Below are positions 7,880 to 16,538 of a DNA stretch of 34,065 nt, piece by piece. The stretch spans positions 1-34,065 of the forward strand of contig CACOPK010000009.1 of the NCBI GenBank assembly GCA_902629075.1, given 5' to 3'. Source of the stretch: an uncultured Pelagibacteraceae bacterium. GTDB lineage: Bacteria; Pseudomonadota; Alphaproteobacteria; Pelagibacterales; Pelagibacteraceae. Position 1 is the first letter of the stretch; each line of letters starts with the position of its first letter. Made by a program: the position numbers and the translations under genes. The notes under the pieces are model-generated. The model did not search any database and had not been told where the DNA came from. It saw only the letters and a list, made by a program, of their open reading frames with translations.

Positions 7880-8815
7880 ATGTCTCAAGATCTTATTTCA
7901 ATTAACAAACTATCTAAAACCTATAGCAATGGATTGAATGCTTTAAAAGAAGTGAATTTAAATATCAAAAAAGGAGAAATCCTTGCAATGCTAGGACCAA
8001 ACGGAGCCGGAAAAACAACCTTAATCAGTATTATATGTGGAATTGTAACCCCATCATCTGGAAAAGTTAATGTAGACGGATTTGATATTATTAAAGATTA
8101 TAGAATAACAAGAAAAAAAATTGGATTAGTGCCTCAAGAATTAACATTAGAAAATTTTGAAACAGTATTTAACAATGTATCTTTCACAAGAGGACTTTAT
8201 GGAAAATCTCCTAATCCAAAACTTATAGAAAAAATTTTAAAAAGACTATCTCTTTGGGATAAAAAAGATGATATACTTAGACAATTGTCAGGAGGAATGA
8301 AGAGAAGAGTGCTTATTGCAAAAGCTTTATCTCATGAACCTTCAATTTTATTTTTAGACGAACCTACAGCTGGTGTTGATGTTGAGTTAAGAAAAGATAT
8401 GTGGAAAGTTGTTGAAGGACTAAGAGAAAGTGGAGTGACAATTATTTTAACAACTCACTATATCGAGGAAGCAGAGGCTATTGCTGATAGAGTTGCTGTT
8501 ATTAATAATGGAGAAATTATTATAGTTGATGAAAAAGAAGATTTACTGAATAAGATGGGTAAAAAAAAATTAAGAATTGATTTACATGAAAAAACCGAAA
8601 TTATTCCCGAAAATTTAAATAAATATGATTTAGAATTAAGTAATAATAAATTATCAATAACTTATTCTTATGATACCCAACAAAAAAGAACAGGAATAAC
8701 AAACTTATTACAAGATCTCAGAGATCAAGGATTAAAACTTAAAGATTTAAAAACTGAGGAGAGTACACTTGAAAAAATATTTGTCTCTTTGGTAAAGGAA
8801 AACAATGATAATTAA
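7880..8815 (+). CDS. ABC-2 type exporter ATPase (YadG/NodI-like)
   Basis: A 311-residue ATPase with Walker [10 protein letters not shown] (about 39-47), Q-loop [10 protein letters not shown], signature LSGGMKRRV, Walker [12 protein letters not shown] and switch His in [17 protein letters not shown]. After residue 220 comes the C-terminal extension typical of YadG/CcmA-type exporters. It overlaps the permease gene by 11 bases, so the pair forms one transporter. Substrate is unknown. Confidence 0.88.
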   Translation: MSQDLISINKLSKTYSNGLNALKEVNLNIKKGEILAMLGPNGAGKTTLISIICGIVTPSSGKVNVDGFDIIKDYRITRKKIGLVPQELTLENFETVFNNVSFTRGLYGKSPNPKLIEKILKRLSLWDKKDDILRQLSGGMKRRVLIAKALSHEPSILFLDEPTAGVDVELRKDMWKVVEGLRESGVTIILTTHYIEEAEAIADRVAVINNGEIIIVDEKEDLLNKMGKKKLRIDLHEKTEIIPENLNKYDLELSNNKLSITYSYDTQQKRTGITNLLQDLRDQGLKLKDLKTEESTLEKIFVSLVKENNDN

Positions 8816-9572
8816 TTATTACGGGTTTAGAGCAATTTATCTACATGAAATGGATCGATTTAGAAGAACACTTTTACAGTCTTTAATATCTCCAGTATTA
8901 TCAACTTCACTTTATTTTATTGTCTTTGGTTCAGTAATTGGAAACTATGTTCAAAATATTGATGGCATTAGTTATGGCTCCTACATTGTGCCTGGTTTAA
9001 TCATGCTAACATTATTAACTCAGTCAATAAGCAATACTTCGTTTGGTATTTTTTTTCCAAAATTTAATGGGTCGCTTTATGAAATACTTGCAGCACCAAT
9101 ATCTACTTTTGAAATGGTGTTAGCTTTTGTTGGCGCTGGAGCAACCAAAACATTAATTATTGGAGCAGTAATATTGGCTACGTCAAACTTTTTTGTTGAG
9201 GTTTCAATTCTTCATCCTTTATTAATGGTGTTTTTACTTGTACTTGTAGCATTTACATTCGCGTTATTTGGTTTTTTAATTGGCTTACTTAGCTCTAATT
9301 TTGAACAAATGTCTATCATACCAACATTAGTTATTACCCCTATGGTATTTTTAGGAGGTAGTTTATATTCTCTTGATATGTTGCCTCCGTTTTGGCAAAT
9401 GGTAACTTATTTTAATCCAGTCGTGTATTTGATTAATGGTTTGAGATTTTCTTTTTATGGTGCATCAGATTTTAATATTTGGATTAGTATTGCTTCAATG
9501 ATTTTCTTTTTAGTTCTTTGTATTTCAGTTGTCGCATATGTTCTTAAAAAGGGATATACTATAAAGAGTTAA
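8805..9572 (+). CDS. ABC-2 type exporter permease (YadH-like)
   Basis: A 255-residue membrane protein with six hydrophobic segments of the ABC-2 permease family. Landmarks are [23 protein letters not shown] (given here in part as [16 protein letters not shown]), [11 protein letters not shown], the [14 protein letters not shown] connector and [21 protein letters not shown] near 190-212. It pairs with the ATPase just upstream, which overlaps its start. The ATG at 8805 lies inside the end of that gene, supporting coupling. Likely role: export of a lipid-like or small molecule; the substrate cannot be told. Confidence 0.88.
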   Translation: MIINYYGFRAIYLHEMDRFRRTLLQSLISPVLSTSLYFIVFGSVIGNYVQNIDGISYGSYIVPGLIMLTLLTQSISNTSFGIFFPKFNGSLYEILAAPISTFEMVLAFVGAGATKTLIIGAVILATSNFFVEVSILHPLLMVFLLVLVAFTFALFGFLIGLLSSNFEQMSIIPTLVITPMVFLGGSLYSLDMLPPFWQMVTYFNPVVYLINGLRFSFYGASDFNIWISIASMIFFLVLCISVVAYVLKKGYTIKS

Positions 9573-9603
9573 ACATTTAAATATACCTATATTTTATTTG
9601 TGT

Positions 9604-9625
9604 AAACTTGCACAAAACTTGCACA
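9604..9625. repeat. Perfect tandem 11-mer upstream of the 50-aa ORF
   Basis: AAACTTGCACA occurs twice back to back (9604-9614, 9615-9625). An 11-bp period is close to one helical turn, so both copies face the same side of DNA, as in operators bound by paired regulators. The first copy also contains the possible -35 box of the promoter at 9608-9637. Confidence 0.6.
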
Positions 9626-9637
9626 TGGAGAGATAAT
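9608..9637 (+). promoter_or_regulatory. Possible sigma70 promoter
   Basis: TTGCAC (9608-9613), an 18-base spacer and GATAAT (9632-9637) resemble a sigma70 promoter. It would drive the 50-aa ORF and the 120-aa gene. The -35 box is weak, and AT-rich DNA yields many chance matches. Confidence 0.35.
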
Positions 9638-9676
9638 ATTGCTTTATCAAAAGAGTAAATTTTGATACCTTTTTGT

Positions 9677-9829
9677 ATGTCCCAATATGGATATAAATTT
9701 AAAGGCAAATATTTCATCTTAGGTGTCATTGGAGTACTTGGTTTAATCTTCACTACTGGAATACTTCAAATCATTTTCGGCATTTATACATTAGGCTGCG
9801 TTATAGGTGCTATTAAAGGTGATAACTAA
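9677..9829 (+). CDS. Small membrane protein, 50 aa, function unknown
   Basis: An ATG frame encoding 50 residues: a basic N-terminus (MSQYGYKFKGK), then two hydrophobic stretches (about 12-25 and 28-46) rich in Gly and Ile, ending GAIKGDN. It sits in the 270-base spacer between the ABC permease and the 120-aa gene and ends 14 bases before the latter's start. Its base composition looks coding rather than spacer-like. No clear Shine-Dalgarno sequence precedes the ATG. No family is recognised. Confidence 0.55.
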   Translation: MSQYGYKFKGKYFILGVIGVLGLIFTTGILQIIFGIYTLGCVIGAIKGDN

Positions 9830-9843
9830 ATACTAAGTGAAAT

Positions 9844-10206
9844 ATGAGCGTGAGACTTCTTAATATTAAAGATTTTAATAATGAGATAAAAAATTATATT
9901 CCATTTCACGAGGTCAGTAGCCCACCTAGAATAGGTGACGTAGAAGGACAAAATTTTGAATGTGGATGTGGAGAAGCTCACATTATGAATTTTGATCAAC
10001 ATTACTTCATAGCAGATGGAGGAATGTTTAAAGCTGTTTTTTTGTCTCCAACTTGTGGTTTTTTAAATGCATTAAAATTAAAAAAGATGTTTTCAAGTGG
10101 AATAGAGAATTTGTGTAGCACTAGATTTTTAGCTGAAAAACCTAACTATGGATTTCAAGATTATCCAGATATAGCAGGCTCAATTAATAAGTATTTTGGA
10201 AAATAG
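9844..10206 (+). CDS. Conserved-looking protein of unknown function (120 aa)
   Basis: A soluble 120-residue protein. It has a CGCGEAHIMNF motif (about 40-50) that could bind a metal, further cysteines at SPTCGF and NLCSTRF, and no membrane segment. I do not recognise the family. It follows the 50-aa ORF closely and precedes the TPP riboswitch by about 70 bases, so it probably belongs to a separate transcript from thiV. Confidence 0.7.
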   Translation: MSVRLLNIKDFNNEIKNYIPFHEVSSPPRIGDVEGQNFECGCGEAHIMNFDQHYFIADGGMFKAVFLSPTCGFLNALKLKKMFSSGIENLCSTRFLAEKPNYGFQDYPDIAGSINKYFGK

Positions 10207-10237
10207 TGAAAAAAGAAAAAAAATTTACTTATACAAT

Positions 10238-10264
10238 TTGTTCAATTATAAATTTTAGTATAAA
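10238..10264 (+). promoter_or_regulatory. Possible promoter for the TPP-controlled transcript
   Basis: TTGTTC (10238-10243) and TATAAA (10259-10264) with a 15-base spacer lie just before the riboswitch. Transcription would start near 10271, where the aptamer begins. The spacer is shorter than ideal; the position is the main support. Confidence 0.35.
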
Positions 10265-10275
10265 TACAAACTATC

Positions 10276-10337
10276 AATAGGGGTGCCATTAGGCTGAGAT
10301 ATACCCTTAGAACCTGTCCGGTAATTCAGAAAGGGAA
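10276..10337 (+). ncRNA. TPP riboswitch (THI element), compact form
   Basis: The conserved core elements occur in order: GGGGTGCC (10280-10287), CTGAGAT (10294-10300), ACCC, GAACCTG (10310-10316), GGTAAT and AAGGGA (10331-10336). P3 is reduced to a 3-bp GCC/GGC stem with an ATTA loop. The 3' strand of the aptamer, AAGGGA, is also the best ribosome-binding site, 5 bases before the ATG at 10341. Ligand binding should therefore hide it and shut off translation of the symporter when thiamine pyrophosphate is plentiful. Confidence 0.95.
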
Positions 10338-10340
10338 AAC

Positions 10341-11789
10341 ATGGATCAACTTAATTTAATAAATCAATCAACATCAATAATAATTACATTAGGTATTAGC
10401 TTATTATTTATTGTAATTGGAATATCTTATTCAAAAAAACACCAAGGTCTTAACAACTATCTATTAGCAAATAGGTCAGTTGGAGTTTTTTCTTTAACAT
10501 CAAGTTTAGTAGCTTCTGCTCTTGGAGCTTGGATACTTTTTGGTCCAGCATCGGCTGCAACATGGGGAGGAATCGGGGCTGTAATAGGTTATGCATTAGG
10601 AACTGCATTTCCTTTATTCATATTAATTTATTTAGGAGAAAAATTTAGAAAAAATTATACTAAAGGAAAAACTTTAATTGAGGTTATTAGATCACGATAC
10701 GGAAATAAATTATTCAAATTGATTTTATTTTTATCAATTTTTTATATGACAATTTTTTTAATAGCTGAGGTAACTGCAGTTTCTCTCTTAGTAAAATATA
10801 TTTCAGGAACAAGTTTATGGATTACAGCTGGTATTGTCGTAACATCATCTTTAATCTATACTTTATATGGGGGATTACGTGCGTCACTATTTACTGACAA
10901 TATTCAATTTATTATATTTTTAATATTGTTGTTAGTTGTTTTTACAAATTTGTTTTCATTAAATTCAGGAAATTTTAATTTTGATTTTATAAATCAAAAT
11001 AAACCTTATCTGTTAAGCTCAAATTACTTACCCAATTTTACTGCTGGATTGACTTTTTTTATAGCTGTTGCTGCAACAAATTTATTTCATCAGGGAAACT
11101 GGCAAAGAGTATATGCTGCAAAAAATAATAATGTATTAAAAAAAAGTTTAATTTTTTCTTTTATAATTATTCTTCCAATTGTTTTTTTAATGGGATTTTC
11201 AGGTCTAATAGCAGTTTCACAAAATGAAACAGTCATACCAGATCTTGCATTTTTTTCACTGATATTGAAAGAAAATGGGATTCAGTTATCGATTATAATA
11301 GTTATATTAGCTATATCTTTAACTGTAAGCAGTATCGATACTTTAATTAATGCAGTTTCAAGTTTGATTATAGTTGATGGAAACAAAGTATTTAAAGGTA
11401 GAAAGGATTATCTTAAATTTTCTAAGCAAATAATAATCATGTTATCGATTATTGCGTTTATTGTTGCATCAAAAGGATTAAGTATTTTGTATTTATTTTT
11501 ATTAGCTGACTTACTTTGTTGTGCAGCAGTGATGAGTGTTTTTTATGGTTTTTATAATAAAAAATTTGACGAAAAAAAAGCTTACGTTTCAATTTTATTT
11601 GGTTTGATGATGGGCTTACTTTTATTTCCAAGTACTGATTTTTCAATATCAATATTAGCAGGGATTATTTTTCCAACAAATATGTTACCTGATTTTATTT
11701 CACAATCCTTGTTATTTTCTTCATTTGTAGTTGCTACATTTGCTCCATTAGTCGTGTGGAAAATTACAGATTATGGTATAAGAAAATAA
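10341..11789 (+). CDS. thiV: Sodium:solute symporter, likely thiamine-pyrimidine (HMP) uptake
   Basis: A 482-residue SSS-family membrane protein with about 13 hydrophobic segments. Family features include LANRSVGVFSLTSSLVAS-type sequence near 42-59 and GAWILFGPASAATWGGIGA (about 62-80). It also has QGNWQRVYAAK (about 251-261) and the LTVSSIDTLINAVSSL helix near residue 335. The TPP riboswitch directly upstream ties it to thiamine supply. In SAR11, a TPP-riboswitch-controlled SSS transporter named ThiV has been proposed to import the pyrimidine precursor HMP, and I assign this gene on that basis. The exact ligand is inferred. The Fe-type alcohol dehydrogenase starts 12 bases later. Confidence 0.82.
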   Translation: MDQLNLINQSTSIIITLGISLLFIVIGISYSKKHQGLNNYLLANRSVGVFSLTSSLVASALGAWILFGPASAATWGGIGAVIGYALGTAFPLFILIYLGEKFRKNYTKGKTLIEVIRSRYGNKLFKLILFLSIFYMTIFLIAEVTAVSLLVKYISGTSLWITAGIVVTSSLIYTLYGGLRASLFTDNIQFIIFLILLLVVFTNLFSLNSGNFNFDFINQNKPYLLSSNYLPNFTAGLTFFIAVAATNLFHQGNWQRVYAAKNNNVLKKSLIFSFIIILPIVFLMGFSGLIAVSQNETVIPDLAFFSLILKENGIQLSIIIVILAISLTVSSIDTLINAVSSLIIVDGNKVFKGRKDYLKFSKQIIIMLSIIAFIVASKGLSILYLFLLADLLCCAAVMSVFYGFYNKKFDEKKAYVSILFGLMMGLLLFPSTDFSISILAGIIFPTNMLPDFISQSLLFSSFVVATFAPLVVWKITDYGIRK

Positions 11790-11801
11790 TATTCTTAATA
11801 A

Positions 11802-12974
11802 TTGTACATTATGCAAAATTATAATTGGAATTATCCAACAACTATGTGGGTTGGAGAAAATCGTATCAAACATTTAGGTTCTGCATGTAAAAAATTAAAT
11901 ATCAATAAACCACTGCTAGTTACTGATAATGGTTTAGCAAAAAGTAAAATTATTGAAGATGCTATTGCTTTACTTAAAAAGGAAAATTTACGAGTAGAGG
12001 TTTTTTCAAATGTAATTGGAAACCCAACAGGATCAAATGTAGAAGAAGGTGTTTTGTTTTACAAAAATAATAGATGCGATGGGGTAATAGCTTTCGGTGG
12101 GGGGAGTGGCTTAGATGTTGGAAAAGCAATAGCTTTTATGTCTGGTCAAACCTTAACTATTTGGGAATTTGAAGATATTGGAGATAACTGGTCCAAAGCA
12201 AATTCAGAAACCATAGCTCCAATTGTTGCCGTTCCTACCACAGCCGGTACCGGTTCAGAAACTGGAAGAGCATCAGTTATATTAAATGAAAAGACCGGCG
12301 AAAAAAAAATTATTTTTCATCCAAAATTTTTACCTTCAATTGTAATACTCGATCCAGTTTTAACTTTAGAGTTACCTCCAGAAATTACTGCAGCAACAGG
12401 AATGGATGCGTTAGCTCATTGTCTTGAAGCATACTGTGCTCCAGGATTTCATCCAATGGCCGATGGAATAGCACTAGAAGGAATGAGATTAATTAATAAG
12501 TGGCTTTTAAAAGCTTTTAAAAATGGAAAAAATATTGAAGCAAGAATGAATATGCTTACTGCTGCAAGCATGGGATCAACTGCATTTCAAAAAGGACTAG
12601 GTGCAATTCATTCGTTAAGTCATCCAGTAAATGCATTAAATAATGTTCATCATGGTTTATCAAATGCAATTTTTATGCCTTATGTCTTATCGTTTAATAA
12701 GAAAGAAATTGAACAAAGAATAATTAAACTTTGTGAATATTTAGATTTAAAAGATAATTCGTTTGACGGATTTTTAAACTGGGTATTAGATTTAAGAAAA
12801 GAATTAAATATACCTCATAAATTGTCAGAGGTTATTAAGGAAAAAGATTTTGATATTGAAAGATTATCAAAAATGGCATTAGCTGACCCATCCACAGGAG
12901 GAAATCCAAAAAAACTAACAGTAGATGATATGAGAATTATGTATCAGCATAGTATGCAAGGAAAACTCTTCTAA
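11802..12974 (+). CDS. Iron-containing alcohol dehydrogenase
   Basis: A 390-residue group III (iron-dependent) NAD(P)-linked alcohol dehydrogenase. It shows the nucleotide-binding GGGSGLDVGKA (about 99-109) and PTTAGTGSE (about 145-153). Metal ligands are D202 and H206 (MDALAHCLEAY), H270 (GAIHSLSHP) and H284 (VHHGLSNA), all present. A second ATG three codons in may be the true start (MQNYNW). It lies 12 bases after thiV with no visible terminator between, so it may share the TPP-responsive transcript. Its link to thiamine, if any, is unknown. Likely substrates are short-chain alcohols or aldehydes. Confidence 0.9.
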   Translation: MYIMQNYNWNYPTTMWVGENRIKHLGSACKKLNINKPLLVTDNGLAKSKIIEDAIALLKKENLRVEVFSNVIGNPTGSNVEEGVLFYKNNRCDGVIAFGGGSGLDVGKAIAFMSGQTLTIWEFEDIGDNWSKANSETIAPIVAVPTTAGTGSETGRASVILNEKTGEKKIIFHPKFLPSIVILDPVLTLELPPEITAATGMDALAHCLEAYCAPGFHPMADGIALEGMRLINKWLLKAFKNGKNIEARMNMLTAASMGSTAFQKGLGAIHSLSHPVNALNNVHHGLSNAIFMPYVLSFNKKEIEQRIIKLCEYLDLKDNSFDGFLNWVLDLRKELNIPHKLSEVIKEKDFDIERLSKMALADPSTGGNPKKLTVDDMRIMYQHSMQGKLF

Positions 12975-13036
12975 AATGATAAATTTATTAAATAATGACG
13001 CATTGTTAATGATTTTTAAATATTGTAAAGTTTTAA

Positions 13037-14146
13037 ATGTTTGATTTTGTAATTCCATTTATCATTTTAATACTTGTTGTTGTTTTCATTCATGAATACG
13101 GACATTATTATTTTGCAAGAAGATATGGTGTAGGGGTTACGGATTTTTCAATAGGTTTTGGAAAAGAATTAATTGGTTGGAATGATAAATCAGGAACTCG
13201 TTGGAAGATTTGCTGGATACCTTTAGGAGGGTATGTAAAATTTTTTGGCGATAGGAATGTATTTTCGCATGCAGACCAAGAAGAATTACTTAAAAAGTAT
13301 AGTAAAGAAGACCAAGAAAAATTATTTGTAACAAAACCATTATATCAAAGATCCTTAATTGTTTTTGGTGGTCCTTTAGCTAATTTCTTATTAGCCATTG
13401 TGATTTTCTTATCTATTTATATGTTTGTTGGTAAAGATTTTACCCCAGCATTAATTGATGAGGTACAGAAAGATAGTCCCGCAGAAGTAGCAGGACTGAT
13501 GAAAAATGATGTTATTTTAGAAATTGATAATAATAAAGTAGAAAGCATATTAGATGTCTCAAAACTTATTGCAATGTCAACATCTGAATATATTGATTTT
13601 AAAGTCTCGAGATATGATCAAGAAATTCTTTTTAAAGTAAAACCAAATTTAGTTCTTGCTGAAGATAATCTAGGAAACAAAATTAATAAAAGAATGGTCG
13701 GTATTAAGTTAAGTCCTTACAAAAATGAGATAAATCATAAAAAATTAGGTCCTGCCCAAGCATTGATGCAGTCAGTTGGTGAGGTATATTTTGTAACCAC
13801 ATCTACATTAAAATATTTAGGATCTATGCTAGTAGGAAAGGGTGATAGTTCGCAATTAGGAGGGCCAATTCGTATAGCTAAAATATCAGGCCAGGTAGCA
13901 GAATTTGGAATAATTCCTTTTTTAAGTATGATGGCTTACATCTCAATAAGTCTTGGATTAATTAACCTATTTCCAATACCAATGCTGGATGGAGGTCATT
14001 TAATGTTTTATGGATTTGAAAAAGTTTTAGGACGTCCATTAAGTCAAAAAACACAAGAAGGTTTCTTTCGAATCGGAATGTTTTTATTGCTATCTTTAAT
14101 GTTTTTTGCGACCTTTAATGACCTTAAAGATATTGGCTTATTTTAA
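13037..14146 (+). CDS. rseP: RIP metalloprotease RseP (site-2 protease)
   Basis: A 369-residue inner-membrane zinc protease that cuts transmembrane helices such as anti-sigma factors or signal-peptide remnants. The zinc motif HEYGH is at H19-H23, a PDZ domain occupies about residues 135-205, and the third ligand is D318 in NLFPIPMLDGGH. The FGGPLANFLLA motif is also present. The classical neighbours dxr and bamA are not beside it in this window. The next gene, HU, is separated by 151 bases. Confidence 0.93.
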   Translation: MFDFVIPFIILILVVVFIHEYGHYYFARRYGVGVTDFSIGFGKELIGWNDKSGTRWKICWIPLGGYVKFFGDRNVFSHADQEELLKKYSKEDQEKLFVTKPLYQRSLIVFGGPLANFLLAIVIFLSIYMFVGKDFTPALIDEVQKDSPAEVAGLMKNDVILEIDNNKVESILDVSKLIAMSTSEYIDFKVSRYDQEILFKVKPNLVLAEDNLGNKINKRMVGIKLSPYKNEINHKKLGPAQALMQSVGEVYFVTTSTLKYLGSMLVGKGDSSQLGGPIRIAKISGQVAEFGIIPFLSMMAYISISLGLINLFPIPMLDGGHLMFYGFEKVLGRPLSQKTQEGFFRIGMFLLLSLMFFATFNDLKDIGLF

Positions 14147-14196
14147 AGGCTTTAGATTAATTTAATTAAAAGTTAATAAAATCAACACTTTTAGAG

Positions 14197-14210
14197 CACA
14201 ATATATTGTG
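14197..14210. promoter_or_regulatory. 14-bp perfect palindrome upstream of HU
   Basis: CACAATATATTGTG is a perfect palindrome, in the 151-base spacer about 90 bases before the HU start. No T-run follows, so it is not a standard terminator. It could be an operator, but no regulator can be named. Confidence 0.45.
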
Positions 14211-14297
14211 TGATAAATCTTAATAAACACAAAAAAAAAGCTTGAAATATCAAGGATTTTATAAAAAAGTGTAAATAACCTAACACTGGAGCTAAAA

Positions 14298-14573
14298 ATG
14301 AACAAGAAACAACTAGTAGCAAAACTATCAGATAAGCTAAATCAGAGCAAAGCTGATGCAGAGCGTACTTTTGATACTATTACCAACACTATTTTGGACG
14401 CATTGAAAAATGATGATTCAGTTAAAATTGCTGGTTTTGGTACTTATAAAGTAGCTAAGAGAAAAGCTAGAGTTGGTAGAAACCCAAGAACTGGTGAACA
14501 GATACAAATCGCTGCTTCTCAAAAGGTAAAATTTTTACCAGCCAAAGCGCTTAAAGAAGTCTTTAACCGATAA
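14298..14573 (+). CDS. hup: HU-family DNA-binding protein
   Basis: A 91-residue nucleoid protein that binds and bends DNA as a dimer. The N-terminus MNKKQLVAKLSDKLN and the DNA-binding arm with GFGTYKVAKRKARVGRNPRT (about 46-65) are diagnostic, and the length is normal for HU. A GGAGCT ribosome-binding site lies 7 bases before the ATG. It is a single-gene unit, with its own upstream spacer and a hairpin terminator just after. Confidence 0.95.
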   Translation: MNKKQLVAKLSDKLNQSKADAERTFDTITNTILDALKNDDSVKIAGFGTYKVAKRKARVGRNPRTGEQIQIAASQKVKFLPAKALKEVFNR

Positions 14574-14582
14574 TTCTTTTTT

Positions 14583-14623
14583 AAACAGCCTCTATTAATT
14601 GATGAAATTAATAAAGGCTGTTT
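14583..14623 (+). terminator. Hairpin terminator after HU
   Basis: AAACAGCCT (14583-14591) pairs with AGGCTGTTT (14615-14623), and the inner bases TATTAATT/AATTAATA extend the stem to nearly 18 pairs around a GATG loop. The T tail is short (GTTTCT), but the position 10 bases after the stop codon fits a terminator. Confidence 0.75.
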
Positions 14624-14719
14624 CTATATGCAAAAACTGCATACCTATTTTTCTGCATAATCAATAGTTTAAAAATTTTTTTTAAATATAAAAATCTCAA
14701 ATTAATTTTGAGGAGATAT

Positions 14720-16015
14720 ATGTTTAAATTTATAAAAAAATTATCCATACTTACAGTTGGTTTATCATTATGGTTTATAATGCCAGCTGCAGCAGAAACT
14801 ACAGTTTCAGCCGAAGTAGGATTTATATTTAATACGTTTTTATTTTTAGTGTGCGGATTTTTAGTCATGTTTATGGCGGCAGGATTCGCGATGTTAGAGG
14901 CAGGAATGGTGACATCAAAAAGTGTGTCAGTTATTTGTGCTAAGAATATTGGCTTGTTTTCAATTGCGGGGATAATGTTTTGGTTATTTGGTTATAACTT
15001 AGCTTACGGTATACCAGAAGGTGGTTATATAGGAAAATTCTTACCGTGGTCAGATGCAAGTTCAGTTGATACTGGTTATTCAGATGGATCAGATTGGTAT
15101 TTTCAGATGGTATTTTGTGCAACAACTGTATCAATCGTTTCAGGAACAATGGCTGAAAGAATTAAATTATGGCCATTCTTTTTATTTGCTGCGATTTTAT
15201 CAGGAATTATATATCCAATTGTCATGGGATGGCAATGGGGAGGTGGATGGTTAGCATCTGCTGGATTCTCTGATTTTGCTGGATCAACTTTAGTACATTC
15301 AACTGGTGGAGCAGCAGCTTTAGCAGGTGTTATGTTATTGGGCCCGAGATTAGGAAGATTTACTAAAAGTGGTGAAGCAGCTCCAATTAAACCTTTTGCA
15401 GCTTCCTCAATTCCTTTAGTAACTATTGGAATATTTATTCTTTGGTTAGGTTGGTTTGGATTTAATGGCGGTTCACAATTAGCAATGGGTACTGCAGATG
15501 ATGCGATTGCTGTATCAACCATATTCATAAATACATTTTTAGCTGGAGCTGGCGGAGTTATGGCTGCGGCTACGGTTACAAGAATACATTTTGGAAAAAC
15601 AGATGTTATTCAAATGTTAAATGGTTGTATTGGAGGATTGGTTGCAATTACAGCAGAACCCTTGATGCCATCACCTTTGTCAGCAATTTTAATTGGTGCA
15701 GTAGGTGGTGTAATAGTTGTGTATGGAACAAAATTTTTGTTATCATTAAAAATTGATGATGTTGTAGGTGCAATACCAGCGCACTTATTTGCAGGTATCT
15801 GGGGTACATTGGCAGTTCCATTAACAAATCCTGATACTTCTTTTATGACACAATTACTTGGAGTAATTTCAATAAATATATCTGTATTCATCGTATCATT
15901 TATTATCTGGAGTATCATGAAAAATACTTTTGGTATAAGACTAAGTAAAGACGGTGAAAGCAAAGGAACAGATGTTACGGAAACAGGAGTGATTGCATAC
16001 GCTATAAGAGATTAG
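14720..16015 (+). CDS. amtB: Ammonium transporter (Amt family)
   Basis: A 431-residue inner-membrane ammonium channel. I start it at the ATG at 14720, preceded by AGGAGA; a longer frame from a TTG at 14708 would run through that ribosome-binding site. A signal peptide (1-25, ending AAA) is followed by 11 hydrophobic segments. Family motifs include AGFAMLEAGMV (about 55-65), FWLFGYNLAYG, DFAGSTLVHSTGGAAAL and WLGWFGFNGGS. The last part has CIGGLVAITAE and AHLFAGIWGTLAVP. No glnK gene follows; a strong terminator comes 30 bases after the stop. It imports ammonium, a main nitrogen source in oligotrophic sea water. Confidence 0.94.
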   Translation: MFKFIKKLSILTVGLSLWFIMPAAAETTVSAEVGFIFNTFLFLVCGFLVMFMAAGFAMLEAGMVTSKSVSVICAKNIGLFSIAGIMFWLFGYNLAYGIPEGGYIGKFLPWSDASSVDTGYSDGSDWYFQMVFCATTVSIVSGTMAERIKLWPFFLFAAILSGIIYPIVMGWQWGGGWLASAGFSDFAGSTLVHSTGGAAALAGVMLLGPRLGRFTKSGEAAPIKPFAASSIPLVTIGIFILWLGWFGFNGGSQLAMGTADDAIAVSTIFINTFLAGAGGVMAAATVTRIHFGKTDVIQMLNGCIGGLVAITAEPLMPSPLSAILIGAVGGVIVVYGTKFLLSLKIDDVVGAIPAHLFAGIWGTLAVPLTNPDTSFMTQLLGVISINISVFIVSFIIWSIMKNTFGIRLSKDGESKGTDVTETGVIAYAIRD

Positions 16016-16046
16016 TTAATATTTTCACTTTTACTCTAACAATTAT

Positions 16047-16074
16047 AAAGGCCCGTTAAATCGGGCCTTTTTTT
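16047..16074. terminator. Bidirectional intrinsic terminator between amt and bcp
   Basis: A 9-bp perfect stem AAAGGCCCG/CGGGCCTTT (16047-16070) around TTAAAT is followed by more Ts on plus. On minus, the A-run of the left arm supplies Ts. It sits between the convergent 3' ends of amt and bcp, and it is the clearest GC-rich terminator in the window. Confidence 0.92.
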
Positions 16075-16076
16075 AA

Positions 16077-16538
16077 TTAATTATCTATTAAAAAATTTAA
16101 AACTTCTTTTGCGTGATCCTTAACTCTTACGTTACGCCACTCATTTAATATTTTGTTATCTTTAATTAAAAAAGTACTTCTAATTTGACCCATAAATTCT
16201 TTACCCATAAATTTCTTTTTTCCCCAGGTTTTATAAGATTTAATTGCCTTCTTATCCTCATCAGACAAAAGTTCAAATTTTACTTTATATTTTTCTTTAA
16301 ATTTTTTGTGACTATCTAAGGTGTCTTTTGAAATACCAAATACTTCGCATTTTGCTTTTTTAAATTTTGGCAGTAATGAGTTAAAATCCTTAGTCTCTAA
16401 GGTGCAACCAGGTGTATCGTCCTTTGGATAAAAATATAAAACAATGTATTTTGATTTGATTTTACTTAATTCAACTACCTTTCCTGAGGTTGAGTTTAAT
16501 TTAAAATTAGGTGCTGTTTTTCCTATTAAATTTGGCAT
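16077..16538 (-). CDS. bcp: Thiol peroxidase (Bcp/PrxQ-type peroxiredoxin)
   Basis: A 153-residue cytoplasmic peroxiredoxin that reduces hydrogen peroxide and organic peroxides using thioredoxin. The active-site motif YFYPKDDTPGCTLETKDF (about 36-53) carries the peroxidatic Cys; there is no resolving Cys five residues later (LETKD), so this is the one-Cys-like or alternative-resolving form. A second Cys is in AKCEVFGIS. Length fits the family. Its start directly abuts the stop of the glycosyltransferase gene on the same strand. Confidence 0.93.
   Translation of the reverse strand: MPNLIGKTAPNFKLNSTSGKVVELSKIKSKYIVLYFYPKDDTPGCTLETKDFNSLLPKFKKAKCEVFGISKDTLDSHKKFKEKYKVKFELLSDEDKKAIKSYKTWGKKKFMGKEFMGQIRSTFLIKDNKILNEWRNVRVKDHAKEVLNFLIDN

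Noticed and set aside
15103..15963. Long minus-strand open frames opposite the ammonium transporter gene
   Set aside because: They mirror the codon structure of amt, lack ribosome-binding sites and resemble no family; they are antisense shadows.
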